A stretch of 64,000 bases of DNA from Dendrolimus kikuchii (lineage: Eukaryota > Arthropoda > Insecta > Lepidoptera > Lasiocampidae), in assembly GCA_019925095.2 (NCBI GenBank), contig CM034412.1, positions 1,922,001 to 1,986,000 of the forward strand. The letters are read 5' to 3'. Position 1 is the first letter of the stretch, and each line of letters opens with the position of its first letter. Positions 31,158-43,117 of the stretch are shown piece after piece. The notes below the pieces were generated by a model. The model saw only the letters and a list, made by a program, of their open reading frames with translations, was not told the origin of the DNA and searched no databases. A program made the translations under genes and the position numbers.

Positions 31158-31372
31158 CTAGCTGTCCCGGCAGACGATGTTCTACCCCGAAGAAATAAAA
31201 TTTAGAACCCGATTCCAGCGCCACCTACCGGGTCCAAATGTAAGCTATCCTATCTTTCAAGTCGGATCAAACTGCACACGGTGTGCGAATTTGATTAAAA
31301 TCGGTTAAGTAGTTTAGGAGTGGATCGCGGACAAACAACGTGACACGTAATTTATATATATAAAGATTATAA
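31158..31372 (-). mobile_element. HelB, copy 4
   Basis: 3' end on plus 'ctagctgtcccggcagacg', single 'agcgccacctaccgggtcc' module. Confidence 0.7.
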
Positions 31373-31461
31373 TTAGGTCTACACAAATAATACAAATGTA
31401 ATATGTTTTATTACTTATATACATACATTTTGCTACTTTCGTAGTTTTTCTTTATTAATAC

Positions 31462-31560
31462 AAAGGAGGCAGACAGACGACCCAGCTTATGGAAAGTGGA
31501 TACCGTCGCCTATATACAGTCGTTAGCAACATTAAGGCTCAAGTCAACACGTTGCTAGCC
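31462..31560 (-). repeat. Repeat U: LINE tail related to A
   Basis: 'ggcagacagacgacccagc' and 'aaagtggataccgtcgcc' resemble the A tail, followed by 'acgttgctagcc'; a second copy is at 46799. Confidence 0.55.
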
Positions 31561-31620
31561 TTCAGGATGAGGTAAAGAAGACGAGATATGAGATTAGAAA
31601 CGGGATAGGGATAGAGAAAT

Positions 31621-31687
31621 TGGGATAGGGGGCAGTGGGATAGGGGGCAGTGGGATAGGGGGCGGTGAGATAGGGGGCAGTGGGATA
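31621..31687. repeat. 15-bp G-rich minisatellite, 4.5 copies
   Basis: Unit TGGGATAGGGGGCAG with two variants. Several runs of three to five G could form a quadruplex. Confidence 0.9.
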
Positions 31688-32197
31688 ACGAAACTCTCAC
31701 TATTCGCAGTAAACAGGAGTAGCCCAAGGGTAACCTTTTCACGCCGATGTTCTGTTTTAACGTTAGTAATGATTAACAACAAAATCGCATCACTAATAAC
31801 GCATTAAACCCATCGCTACATCTCAACTAACGTTAACATTATTTTTTATTTTTATGAAAGAAAGAAAGAAAGAAAACAAGTTTATTTTTAGGACATATAC
31901 AACAAACACATTAAAAGTAAAAATTAAATACAATAAAAAAAGAGAAAACAACTACAAAGTATCTGAAGATATACATATTAAGTCCTAAAAATTGAATCAA
32001 GCTCAGCAAAAATGCCGATCTGTTAGACCAACGCTGCTGGTCTTCCGCTTGACCCTAGAGCGACGTCACGGCAAACTATACATTATATTATTAATAAATA
32101 GTTATATTGTTGTAACAAAGACAAATATTAATACTGAGCTATAACTGTATGTTGAACTCAGTTTAATACTATATTATACTGAATTCAATAAATTTAC
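31688..32197. repeat. LINE 3' end (minus) at 31856-32090, rest unassigned
   Basis: 'gaaagaaagaaagaaaac' with 'aagtttattttt' is an inverted (CTTT)n tail and poly-A signal; 'ctgctggtcttccgcttg' near 32025 matches the 27540-type UTR motif. Confidence 0.5.
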
Positions 32198-32370
32198 ATA
32201 CATACATAACTTCACGCCAATTCCGTTGCGGGGTAGGCACGAACAACAGAGCGCCATTTAGGTTTATTCTTACACACCTCACTTGCTTCTTTGACATTCA
32301 TAACTCTTGTCATGCACGCTCGTCTGTTCTTAAGGCTCCTGACATCACCTTCTGCTAGTACACGATCAAT
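32198..32370 (-). pseudogene. RTE-B copy 8
   Basis: Keeps 'IDRVLAEGDVRSLKNRRAC' onward with the last residues changed to 'ATELA'. 'aatttaca' occurs on both sides. Confidence 0.8.
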
Positions 32371-32499
32371 CAATTTACAAATATTTATAAGATAAAATTC
32401 ATATACAACACATATACATATAATAAATTTAATAATATTATACACAACATATTATTTGATAAAGAAAGTAAAAAAATAAAAAACAGCCTTAAAGCAATA

Positions 32500-32690
32500 C
32501 CAGAATTATATAATGCTAGTGTCGTGTCTTTGGCCCGCCTGTGATTTTTGGTGGTCAACAAGAAACTTCTTGAGTTTGACCCTAAACCCTTGAACTGACT
32601 GCAGGTTCCTTATTGGTGGGGGAATGTTGTTCCAACATTTTGAAGCAGCATATTTAAAGCTACCTATGGATGTATAGATTTGCGTTTGAC
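32500..32690 (-). pseudogene. LINE ORF2 C-terminus (YAASKCWNN type)
   Basis: Minus-strand frame reads 'SFKYAASKCWNNIPPPIRNL' and 'FRVKLKKFLVD', the typical end of a Jockey/CR1-type reverse transcriptase polyprotein. It abuts the end of the next LINE relic. Confidence 0.6.
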
Positions 32691-33135
32691 CACAGTCTCA
32701 CCTGATGGTGAGTGATGACGCGGTCTAGGATGGAGCATGCTCACCTAGAAGATACCTATTTGCTCATGACTTGAAGACTATTATTGATGATGAAGATGAA
32801 GCCGAAGACTCGGTTCTGACTGGTGGTGTTTCCACCACGTAACGGTGGCGCAAACCGGTGCGTCTGGTTGTCCGATGGTAAAATGGGGATGGAGAAACCA
32901 GCTCGTGCAGTTCCAAGAAATACTCCCCGAAATGTATCCGATAGAAGACAGACACCCCCGCGATCTTGCGTCTATGCTCTAGACTCTGAAGTCGAGCATA
33001 TAGAAGACGGTCATCGCCGACCAGCTTCCTGGCTCTTTTCTGAATTGATTCCAGTGCTTCCAACTGTTATTTGGCTGAGAAACCGTACTCAGAGAGAAAC
33101 CCGTTCTAAAGATGAGAACAGTACTATGACTAACA
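32691..33135 (-). pseudogene. Jockey/CR1-type LINE ORF2 C-terminus
   Basis: Minus-strand frame has 'LEALESIQKRARKLVGDDRL', 'LQSLEHRRKIAGVSVFYRI' and 'SPSPFYHRTTRRTG', the region after the reverse transcriptase domain. The upstream 'EYCSHL' part is frame-broken, and a stop separates 'IIVFKS' from 'ANRYLLGEHAPS'. Same clade as 34063-34212 and 55541-55851. Confidence 0.65.
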
Positions 33136-33244
33136 TGACATTTATTATCAATGTTAAATTAATGTTTACAAAATTACAATACAATATACATGTTTAGTCG
33201 GTTAAAAATACGCAGCATATTTTTGGTTAAGCGCAAATAAGTAA

Positions 33245-33595
33245 GTAAGTACATACATACATAACTTCACGCCAGTTCCCTTGCGGGGTAGGCACGAACA
33301 ACAGAGCAGCTTATTCTTACACACCTCACTTTCTTCTTTGACATTCATAACTCTTGTCATGCAAGCTCGTCTGTTCTTAAGGCTCCTGACATCACCTTCT
33401 GCTAGTACACGATCAATTTGATCATGGAAGGTGTGTCGTGGCCTTCCACGACTTCTGCATCCATCCACTTTTGCATTGTATATCTGTTTAGTCATTCTTT
33501 CATCATGCATTCTTTCCACATGCCCGAACCACTGGAGCATTCCTTTCCTTACCTTCACCCCGACACTCTCTTTCCGACCAACTCTTCGCAGATTT
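33245..33595 (-). pseudogene. RTE-B copy 9 with 15-bp target-site duplication
   Basis: Frame 33558 to 33202 runs past the normal stop because of a deletion near 33305 that removes the codons for 'PKWRSVV'. Direct repeat 'agcgcaaataagtaa' at 33230-33244 and 33596-33610. Confidence 0.85.
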
Positions 33596-33623
33596 AGCGC
33601 AAATAAGTAATCAGTAATTAATC

Positions 33624-33858
33624 GACGGCCTCTGTGGTTGAGCGGGCTAAGCCTTTGCCGGCGTACTTCACTGCAACGCAGAGGTTCTGGGTTCGATTCC
33701 TGGTATAGTAAGTTTCGGAAACGTATTTTCTCCGTTATTTACTATGGTCTGGGTGTCTGGGATCGGCCCCAGAGTAGTCCGTTGTATATTACCTATAACA
33801 CAAGCGTAACTTGCTTAATTTGGGGGTAAACAATGTGTGTGTTTGTTTGCCGATTAAA
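33624..33858 (+). mobile_element. tSINE1, copy 4
   Basis: Complete head and body; the tail is degraded into A/T-rich sequence. It starts 13 bases after the RTE-B duplication. Confidence 0.85.
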
Positions 33859-34062
33859 AAGAAAAAAATAGAAAAAAATAATTATTACTAAGCATAAAAC
33901 TTCGCGAGCCCTCTGTATGCAGTTTTTCCCCAAAAAGACGGCAGAAAATCCCAAACTGGAAACTCTGTTCTAAATATACATGTTTAATTCATGATTAGTC
34001 CCAACGCTAGATTATCCCGGGCTGGTCCGTCGTGCAGCCTTCCCGATTCCGGTTTTCATTTG

Positions 34063-34212
34063 CAAATACCAGATTTGGCTGAGCCATTCCAAAGGTGAGA
34101 ACAGTACTCCATGCACGACCGATCTTGTGCTTGGTATAAGTTCAGCAGTTGCTCCGACGTGAAATACTGTCTTACTTTTGCGAGTACATCCAGCTTTTTG
34201 GCGCTAAAGACT
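34063..34212 (-). pseudogene. LINE ORF2 fragment (upstream of C-terminus)
   Basis: Minus-strand frame: 'AKKLDVLAKVRQYFTSEQLL', 'LYQAQDRSCMEYCSHLWNGS', then a stop. This is the segment just upstream of that seen at 32691-33135. Confidence 0.65.
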
Positions 34213-35219
34213 CTATGTACGTGCCAATTACAGATGGAATAGAGACATCATGAAAATATAAATGTCTTCATCGCTGTTGGCATTCCGCACGAGCGCAGTC
34301 GCGCCATTCTAGTGAAACAATATAGGGCAAACTTAATATTGTTTACATATATCCCCCACTTCAATAAATTTTATTAGATCAACTTTCACTAAACACGTGC
34401 GGTGATAGTAGAAACTGCGGCACCATGTCTTTGTTTGTTGTCTTAAAGATCACCGCATACTTGTACGAATGAATCATTTCACACTGAGCCGATCATGAAA
34501 CGGATACGAGCTGATTGTTTATTATGATTTCTTGTTGACGACCCGCTGCAGTATGTATGGTTTAATAAATTTTGATTTTGAAAGAAAAAAAAGAATTGTC
34601 TGAAGGAATAAAGACGTACTTGCATTGCTGACATGTATCTTAAAAATAAAAACTTATGTGAATTTGTACGCCGCATTTTTAGCAAACAAGGTTTGCAGCT
34701 CATTGATGTGCCGGCATAATATCGGACACAACGCTGATTTTCAGTGCAAACCTTCCTTTTAGCGTAATACTAAAAACGACCATAATATTTTATGAATTAA
34801 ATTTAAAGTCTATTTAATTTGTAAATAATAATATATAACCAGTATAAATATAAATGTAACATAATGTAGAATAAACAGTATAAATATTTTGTTAACTTTA
34901 TGATTTAAATAAAAAATATATAACTCGGCTTATCTATATTGCAACATGCTTGTATGTATATTGCGCATAACAACGTGTATCGATTCATCTAATCGAATAT
35001 GATCGGATACAGCGATTGTCATGTTTTGTATTTCGACGTTTTGGCCACTTTAGCCGTACCTCACACCACGTGCCACAGTAGCGCCGCGATCACGTAAAAC
35101 AAAGATGTCAAATCAGTGTGAAATAGTTATTAAAGCAACTATGGGCCCTTTATTTTTTCGAATGCTAAGTGAATTAGCTCATCAGGAGAATCATTTACGT
35201 AAAATATATTATATTATAC
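34213..35219. other. Unassigned; decayed element C at 35025-35165
   Basis: 'ttcgacgttttggccac' and 'gatcacgtaaaacaaagatg' are a diverged C core. The rest is AT-rich with no recognised feature. Confidence 0.4.
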
Positions 35220-35700
35220 TACCCGTGCGCAGAAAGTTTGCCGATAGCCTCATGATGTCACGCGTCGATTGTCAATAGGGTTGTCAAAAAAGGTTACATA
35301 AATACTTGTTCCAATAAATTTATTATTGTAACTTATTATTGCATATACTTTACATAAGTATATAGAATAATAGTAAGTAATACAATACAGTAATAGTAAG
35401 TAGTCATCGGTAAACCTCCTGCGCGCGACTTATAGATATTATTATTTAATATGAAATCATAGAAAAACACTTAATTTTATTTATTTGTATATAATACTTT
35501 TTAAATTATTTACAATAAAGAATATTTATTCAGTTATGAAATTCAAATTTTCTCTAAAATTTCGAAATGAAACAATGAGGCAGTAGAAGTTAAGATAAAC
35601 AAAAGTAATACAAAACTGTAGATGCTGTATCAAAATACCTACAAAATAAGTCATATGAACTTCTTCTTCGGCAAACCTCCTGTGCGTGGCTTATAAGTGA
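35220..35700. repeat. Possible small inverted-repeat element
   Basis: 'gtgcgcagaaagtttgccga' at 35224 is partly complementary to 'tcggtaaacctcctgcgcgc' at 35407 and 'tcggcaaacctcctgtgcgt' at 35674. No duplication was found. Confidence 0.35.
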
Positions 35701-36771
35701 ATTTGTCAAAAAGAACTATTCTGATATACAACTAAAACTGTCTTAGTTGTAGGTTTGGCTTTACTGTCATTGTGGCAACGTGCCAAATCGAATCTTTTTA
35801 TTCTTCGAATTTACTATCGCATATAAAGGACGAGCTGCCCTTCTGTGTTCGATTCAAGTGAAAAGCTTATGTAGAGAAATTTCTGACTGCATTCATGAAT
35901 GCGATATCCTTTGACATTGAATGAATCCAATATGAATAGTACCTAACTACCTAAAGTTTAGACGTTCTAATTTTGTTATGACGTGGCAGCGAAACTACGC
36001 TATTGTTGTGTGGAAGTTTGATGTCTTTGCTCTCATTATTTTACATTCATTAAAACATTACATATACAGCTTTAATTTATTAAGGCTACTTCATACGAAT
36101 TTTAATGCAACATTATAATGATCTGAAGGCCTAAATAGGCCGTTTACGCTGGTTCGTATTATGAATATGACATGTATCTTAATAAAGTGGAACCTTATGC
36201 TATATGTTACTCCTACCAGTATATCCAGACACGTGTCAATTTCTCAAGTTCTCAAAGTAATACACAGCCCCCAAGAGGACAAATGGAGGCAGCCAGAGGG
36301 GACACTGGTAGCTGTCCTAGTGCTTAACCTATAGCATAGTTCTGTATAGAAATAGTTAAAAAAGTAGTTAAGCGCAGTAAAAATACATAGATAGATATAT
36401 ATACATTTTAAATTATATTTAAGTATATAAGTAAGAAATGTATGAAGAATTACAATAGGAAGCAAAAGTTGAGAAGTAGTATAAACAGGAATAGTTAAGC
36501 AATAGTAACCAATTCATAGCATGAATAAAAAAGTAGAATATCTAGGTTAAGAAAGGAGGAAAATGAAATAAAAAAGCTCAAAAAGAAAAAGAATAAAAAA
36601 GGAAAATATAAGTAGTAAATAGAAATAAAATATAAAAAAGCCACAGACAAAGAAAGCCGGATATCCTCCGGTGGAAGGGATTAAAAAATAAATCTATAGC
36701 ATAGTATAGAAAATTTTTGTAAATTAAACCTCTTTTCTTTCACCTTCTCACGTCAAAAAAATATAGAGTTA
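35701..36771. other. Unassigned AT-rich sequence
   Basis: About 1 kb without a recognised repeat or coding. Confidence 0.35.
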
Positions 36772-37046
36772 CTAGCTGACTCTCCAAACTTCGTACCGCC
36801 TCAGAATCAATAAATAAAAAAACGTTGATTTCTGAACGACGGGACGAACATCAAACGTTTCACATTCAAAACCAAAAAATGAAAAAAACTTCACTTTTAA
36901 ATTTAATTTGATTTCTGAACGACTTTTAAATTTGATTGTTTCCTAAACGACGCCGACGAGACGAACATCAAATGTTTGACAGGTAGGAATAGTTTGTAAG
37001 GGAACGCGAAATTGTTGTTTTTACTATATTCCAAGTATTTTTTAAG
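36772..37046 (-). mobile_element. HelD, copy 2 (5' truncated)
   Basis: 3' CTAG end at 36772 on plus ('ctagctgactctccaaac'); internal 'tctgaacgacgggacgaac' module. The 5' part is replaced by RTE-B copy 10. Confidence 0.7.
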
Positions 37047-37141
37047 CGAGTGAGGTGTGTAAGAATAAGCCTGAATGGCGCTCTGTTGTTCGTGTCTACC
37101 CCGCAAGGGAACTGGCGTGAAGCTATGTATGTATGTATGTA
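37047..37141 (+). pseudogene. RTE-B copy 10 (last 75 bases plus tail)
   Basis: Begins 'gcgagtgaggtgtgtaag', ends with (ATGT)n. No duplication visible. Confidence 0.8.
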
Positions 37142-37700
37142 ATTTCTGTCTTTCAATATCGATAAATATGTAAGATAATAACAATCTCACAAGCTTTCAT
37201 AAAGCTAAGAAAAACCTCACAAAGCAGGATCTTTTGCTTGTATACAGTTAAGTGTTTTACTCTAATCATGTTTTAATGCAAATAATTTGAATTTGAAATG
37301 GGTATAATAGGTTAATAAAGTTTGAAAACCGATGACCATAAAGAATGACGACCTACTTAATGACTGAGAACGAATGATTGAATGAACGGACCGTTCCTCG
37401 TTCACGTTACAGCACGTTAGAGCGGTCCCAACGTTTTTACCGATTCTAATTAAATTCCCGTTCTCATCCCTCCCCTTAAAAGGGGGGTATAAAACAAATG
37501 CAAATCAGGCAAGTTGCGGCCACTATTTGTTCAACGTTACATGCAAAAAAGCCTTTTTACATAATTAAATGGTTCTTAAGAGAGGTTTTTGTGATGTGTT
37601 GATTTAAGTGCCATTAAAAATGTGGTTGAATTATTAGTTTCTACGTTCTCTGTGTGTTTAGTAAAGTGAAAAGACTTTAATATTGGATAGATGATATCTA
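37142..37700. promoter_or_regulatory. Candidate TATA box at 37488 in otherwise unassigned sequence
   Basis: 'ggggggtataaaac' (37482-37495) is a good TATA box by itself, but no initiator at the right spacing and no downstream gene could be supported. Confidence 0.2.
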
Positions 37701-38148
37701 TCTATATATATAAAAGAAAGGCGTCTCAGTTACACTATTTATAACTCAAGAACGGTTGTACCGATTTGGCTGAAAATTGGTGGGGTGGTAGCTTAGAACC
37801 AGGAGACGGACATAGGATACTTTTCATTCCGTTGGAACTGGTAGGTGGCGCTGAGATCGGGTTCTAGAATCCCCCTAATCACCTGGAACGATTTTGATGA
37901 TTTTGATTTTGTGTGTTTGAGTGGGATCCCGGATGGTTTAGAATTGCAATTAGAACCGGTAAGTTACGCTGAGATCGGGTTCTAGAATCCCCCTAATCAC
38001 CTGGACCGATTTTGATGATTTTGGTTTTGTGTGTTTGAGTGGGTCCCCGGATGGTTTAAATCCACAACTGGAACCGGTAGGTAGCGTTGGGATCGGGTCC
38101 TAGATTTTTATTTTTTCAGAACAGGACAACGTCTGCCGGGGCCGCTAG
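37701..38148 (+). mobile_element. HelB, copy 5 (complete, 118-bp internal tandem)
   Basis: 5' 'tctatatatataaaagaaag' after A (37700), 3' 'gccggggccgctag' before T (38149). The module starting 'gatcgggttctagaatcc' begins at 37855, 37973 and 38091, an exact 118-bp period. Confidence 0.85.
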
Positions 38149-39435
38149 TATTATATAAACGTCTGACTTGAAAAAACAACACCTAATATTAAGTTAGTTG
38201 TATAAAGGCCCTGAATATGTTAGGGGTGAAGAGGGGTCTGAAGGGCCCTTATATATATAAAAACAAAAAAATATTGGGCAGAGTATACTGCATCCCAGTG
38301 GAGCATCCTTACATAATCGAAAAAAAAACCACGGAAACTAGAGCGCCATCAAGTGGTCCAGGAACATTAAAATTTTTAATTAGTTTCCATTTAGTCCATT
38401 TAACTTCACTTGATTTAACGTTGAATAAATACATCGCGCTGACGAGATCTTAAGAGCACAAATGAAACCACAAGTTATGGTCACATTTGGTGAATCTCGC
38501 ACACTTTTACATGAAGTTTTATGTGAACCATTAGTTACTTTTAGCTTAAATTATAGTGTTATATATTACTTTTTACACTAATTTTATTTTGTCTCTCCTT
38601 TTATTCCAGTTTAAAACAAGTTATAACTTATTAGTACCATCTAGCAGAGTTTATAGAATTATCGATTGTAGCGCCATCTATCGGACAGGGTAAATGATAT
38701 TTTGATATTTTAATCTAGAGAGCTAATCTATTTTATATATACTCTATTATCTATAGTATACTCTGTACAACCATTTATATAATTTTGACTTTTGTACGTC
38801 TATCAAGGCTACGTTCCATTAGGGACTCACAACGACCGAGTTCACGACCACGATTTATCTCTATTTCTATTTCTATCTCTTATTTAACAAGGTAATTGTG
38901 TTGTTTCTCCGTTCCTGCACGGATAAAAGCTGCTTAATTAAAAGTATGACAGAAATGCGAACAACTCAGCCCAACGGGCTTAGGTCAGTGAAAGTGACTC
39001 TTCGACTGAAATTCAGAGAACTCAAAGAATGCGGGAGGAAGTGGAATAAAAAACCACCCTTGTGGGAGCCGAAAGAAAACTTTTAATTTCCAGCTCGCGG
39101 AAGTTTGCTTAATTTAACCCAATGGACTGCAATTTCACGGAAGATATTCAACGGGCTTTTTTTATGTTTGCCGAGGCTTTACTCTGAACGGTTCTGTAAA
39201 GAAAAAATGTCCTCGTTTAGTAAATTTTAACTGGGTTTTTGATGGCGAAATTTGTTTTGACTCATCCATTTTTAAACATGAGTGAAGAGCAGTATTTGTC
39301 GTGATTACGGCGCGAATTTCTTTTTTCTTGTATTATTAGCTGTGGATTCCGAAATGGGAAAAGAAATTGTATAATGGATAGATAGATAACTCTTTATTGT
39401 AAACCAATACAAAAATTAACATACAAACTAACGGA
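38149..39435. other. Unassigned; A-like 5' end scrap at 38905
   Basis: 'ttctccgttcctgcacggat' at 38905-38924 is the outer end of an A element in minus orientation. Motifs 'agcgccatctatcgg' near 38671 are common in this kind of genome. No gene recognised. Confidence 0.35.
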
Positions 39436-40448
39436 CTTATTCATATATACTAATATATATATATATATATAACGCGCTAATCTCAGGAACCGCTGGTCCG
39501 ATTTGCAAAGTTCTTTCAGTGTTGAATAGTACATTTATCGAGGAAGGCTATAGGCTGTATTATATTTTCAAAAAAATTCGGGATCCTTACTAAAAGTCCA
39601 ATAATGTAACCCAAGGTGTAAAAAAATGGCCCGAAAAAAATCTTTTTTTTTTTTTTTAAATCGGCAGACAAACACAACCATTGTATATCCCCAAATTAAG
39701 CAAGTTACGCTTGTGTTATGGATAATATACAACGGACTACTCTGGGGCCGATCCCAGACACCCAGACCAAAGTAAATAACGGAGAAAATACGTTTCCGAT
39801 ATTTACTATAACCAGGAATCGAACCCGGAACCTCTGCGTTGCAGTGAGGTACGCCGGCAAAGGCTTAGCCCGCTCAACCACAGAGGCCGTCTTTACACGG
39901 CGTGCGCTGCGAAAACTATTGATTATAGAACAAAACAATGTACTACCACTTTGCAGAACATATAATTGTCTACAAAAAATATCGAGTAACCATACGTCTA
40001 ACTATTGTAGTTATCTCACAATAAGTGTTTTCTGTTATTTTTTTTAATAATTAAAATGTTGTCGCTTCAAAAACTCTTTATTTTGTACCTTGGTATTAAT
40101 CCTTATCAAAATAAATTACTCCATATTCAAGACGAATTCAATACCTTTCTAGAACTTTTTGAATTATTCAATTCGTTTCATTCAAAAGATATCGCGTTAT
40201 TTAAAATGTAAGTATTAGTGTTGTAGCCAAATACACTAATATTGTTTGATTGAACGCGCTAATCTCAGGAACTACTGGTCTGATTTGAAAAATTCTTTCA
40301 GTGTTGGATAGCCCATTTATCGAGGAAGACTATAGGCTATATATCATCACGCTAACACCAAAAGGAGCGTAGCACCAATGAAGAATGTTTCAAAATCGGT
40401 GGGTTTTGAAAGTAAATTCCACGCGGACGACGTCGCGGGCACAGCTAG
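39436..40448 (+). mobile_element. HelA, copy 2, carrying tSINE1
   Basis: 3' end 'cgcgggcacagctag' at 40448, then T. The 5' end has degraded into (TA)n. Apart from the SINE it aligns along the whole of copy 1. Confidence 0.8.
39653..39891 (-). mobile_element. tSINE1, copy 5, inside HelA
   Basis: Interrupts HelA between 'gcccgaaaaaaatc' and 'tttacacggcg'; copy 1 reads through at 18020-18035. A T-rich 'tcttt' may be the duplicated target. Confidence 0.85.
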
Positions 40449-40631
40449 TATTAAATAAGAGGTAAAGCTTGTGACGTTGTAGGGGGTAATCTCTGGATCT
40501 ACTAAACCAATTTTAAAAATTCTTTTACTGTTAGAAAGTCACGTTAACAGGGAGTGTCATAGGCTATATAACATGACGCTATATACCACGGGAGTGGGTC
40601 AGAGTGCGGGTGAAACCGCGGGCGCAGCTAG
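40449..40631 (+). mobile_element. Helitron-like 3' end (HelC type)
   Basis: Ends 'gggtgaaaccgcgggcgc' then 'agctag' and T. It directly follows HelA, giving two CTAG ends in tandem. Confidence 0.6.
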
Positions 40632-40634
40632 TTC

Positions 40635-41290
40635 ATAATAAAACTCGAATTTAACGGTTTTATGCGCGGTAATTTATTTGATTTTTATTATTCCGACGTT
40701 TCGGCCACTTTTCAGTAGCCGTGATCACGGAAGACAAAGATGTCAAGTGTCAATGAGTATTGATAAAGTCTTATTTAACCTACCGCCAACTTGTTCATTT
40801 TAATTATTTAGTTTTAATTTTGTTTATGGTTATTATTTACTTTATGGGAGGCTAATCTAATTTACCACCGCTTCGCAACATGTTGCGGCTTGAAGAGAAG
40901 AAGGCGCAAGAAACTCTTCAGCATACATTTTTATCCGTGCAGGAACGGAGGAAGAATACAATTTCTTGCGGCCGGGCGGCCTGTCGTAAGAGGCGACATA
41001 ACAACCCACAGCCAGGTGGTAGGACATTTGCCCGACTGGATGGCTACCACCCCTGGTCTAAAGTATGTCGCCATAACAACCTTGAGTTGTGTTCCGGCAT
41101 TAGTGAACAGGTTCCAGTATCCCTTAAGAGAGCAGCAGCGCATTTGTAGCAACTTTGGTGTTGCAAATGTCCATAGGCGATGGTAACCGCTTTCCATCAA
41201 GTGTGCCGTCTGCCTGTCTACGGATCTCCTGCAATAAAAAAATATACATGCCTAGGTCTAATAATTTTATATTCATGCCTACCGTGGTGA
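40635..41290 (+). mobile_element. Element C, copy 4, split by element A
   Basis: Left end 'cataataaaactcg', core 'ttcggccacttttcagtagc', body to 'cttcagcatacat', then after element A 'atacatgcctaggtctaat'. Right end not identified. Confidence 0.65.
40929..41243 (+). mobile_element. Element A copy inside element C
   Basis: Full length. 'atacat' at 40923-40928 and 41244-41249 is a probable duplicated target; intact C copies run across this site. Confidence 0.9.
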
Positions 41291-41611
41291 TGCCTACTGT
41301 GGGGGTTTATTATGTTGAGTGGTGCGTCGATGATGGTTACCCCGTTAGATAGGGTGACAGACCACTGGCGAGAGCCCATAGCTCCATCGCCTCGGGAGCC
41401 AGACTCAACCGCTGGAGGGGACTACAAAATAATACTACGAGATATTGTACTATGTATGTAATTATTGCTTAATTAATTTAAGATTAAACTTAAGACTATA
41501 TGTATAGAAATCTTAACTATTACGTGAAAATATGTAAAACCCTAAATATGTACGTAGATGCATCTCCAAAGGTTTTCCGTTTTCTGTATTGACAGATTTT
41601 GGCACGTATAT
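41291..41611. other. Unassigned sequence
   Basis: Nothing recognised. Confidence 0.3.
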
Positions 41612-41924
41612 TTTTTTTATTGCAGGAGATCAGCAGACAGGCAGACGGCCCACTTGATGGAAAGCGGTTACCATCGCCTATGGACATTTGCAACACCAAA
41701 GGTGCTACAAATGCGCTGCTGCTCTCTTAAAGGAGACTGGAACCTGGTCCCTAATGCCGGAACACAACTCAAGGTTGTTATGGCGACATACTCTAAACCA
41801 GGGGTGGCAGCTATCCAGTCGGGCAAATGCCCTACCACCTGGCTATGGGTTGTTTTGTCGCCTCTTACGACAGGCCGCCCGGCCGCAGGAAATTGTATTC
41901 TTTCTCCGTTCCTGCACAGATATA
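41612..41924 (-). mobile_element. Element A copy, full length
   Basis: Both ends intact; tail to tail with the copy at 40929, 370 bases away. Confidence 0.9.
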
Positions 41925-42114
41925 AGGACAGTATATGGACTACTCAGTTTTAACCTTGCTAATTATGACGCTATAAATTATTCTATGTACGTGATGTACC
42001 ACCGACCACTCCTAATCTAGAGTATGCCACAATAACAACCTTGAGTTCCGGTATTAGTGGCCAGAAATCAGAAATCTTTTATTCATAACATAGTTACACG
42101 TCAATTTCTACATC
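41925..42114. mobile_element. Unassigned with small A-like fragment
   Basis: 42003-42063 ('tctagagtatgccacaataa', 'ttccggtattagtggcc') is a middle fragment of element A in plus orientation. Confidence 0.5.
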
Positions 42115-42126
42115 ACTTATGGTCAC

Positions 42127-42298
42127 TATCGTGTACTAGCAGAAGGTGATGTCAGGAGCCTTAAGAACAGACGAGTGTGCATGACAAAAGCTATGAATGT
42201 CAAAGAAGCAAGTGAGGTGTGTAAGAATAAGCCTAAATGGCGCTCTGTTGTACGTGCTTACCCCGCAAGGGAACTGGCGTGAAGTTATGTATGTATGT
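42127..42298 (+). pseudogene. RTE-B copy 11 with 12-bp target-site duplication
   Basis: Last part of the C-terminus. Direct repeat 'acttatggtcac' at 42115-42126 and 42299-42310. Confidence 0.85.
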
Positions 42299-42310
42299 AC
42301 TTATGGTCAC

Positions 42311-42581
42311 AAATAAAATTAAAATGATGTCATATTATAGGATATAAACTCCTCATGATTATAAAAGTTGTGCCCGGTTTCTGAGGTATTTTTAACTGTA
42401 GTTTATCTGTTTGTTAGCGCTATTGGTTCAATAACATATAAAATTGCGTTCTTGAACACACCATCGTGCGATAGTTAAACTAGGTTCAACTTAACTGACC
42501 AATATTAAGCGTTTATTTAACCCATATCTTTTGTTTGACGTATTGTTGTTGACGTTTTTGTTTGATGTTTTTTTTATTTTT
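42311..42581. other. Unassigned sequence
   Basis: Nothing recognised. Confidence 0.3.
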
Positions 42582-42897
42582 TTTTATTTTTTTATTGCAG
42601 GAGTTCAGCAGACAGGCAGACGGCCCACTTGATGGAAAGCGGTTACCATCGCCTATGGACATTTGTAACACCAAAGGTGCTACAAATGCGCTGTTACTCT
42701 GTTAAGGGAGACTGGAACCTGGTCACTAATGCCGGAACACAACACAAGGTTGTTATGGCGGCATACTCTAGACCAGGGGTGGTCGCCATCCAGTCGAGCA
42801 AATACCCTACCACCTGGCTGTGGGTTGTTTAGTCGCCTCTTACGACAAGCCGCCAAGCCGCAGGAAATTGTATTTTTTCTCCGTTCCTGCACGGATA
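42582..42897 (-). mobile_element. Element A copy, full length
   Basis: Both ends intact; long T run at the tail side. Confidence 0.9.
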
Positions 42898-43117
42898 AAA
42901 ATAAATATTAGATATTCCTTCTTAAATAGACCCATCTAGTGGCGACTTTTCGTACTAGTTGTAGGGTAACAGTTAACTTAAGTTTATCTATTACATAACT
43001 TTATGGAATCAATTGTTATTGAACTCATAGCTGGTAACCTCAGAAACTGGGCATAACCATTTCCTGAGCCATGTTTTAAATAAGCCGACGGACGGTAGTT
43101 TATTGTATACTAGCGGT

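Noticed and set aside
32764..33063. 99-codon minus-strand frame as a host gene
   Set aside because: The motifs are those of a LINE C-terminus and the same segment type recurs at 34063 and 55541.
37482..37540. Host promoter with TATA box and initiator
   Set aside because: Initiator candidates are at 19 and about 45 bases instead of about 30, and no gene follows.
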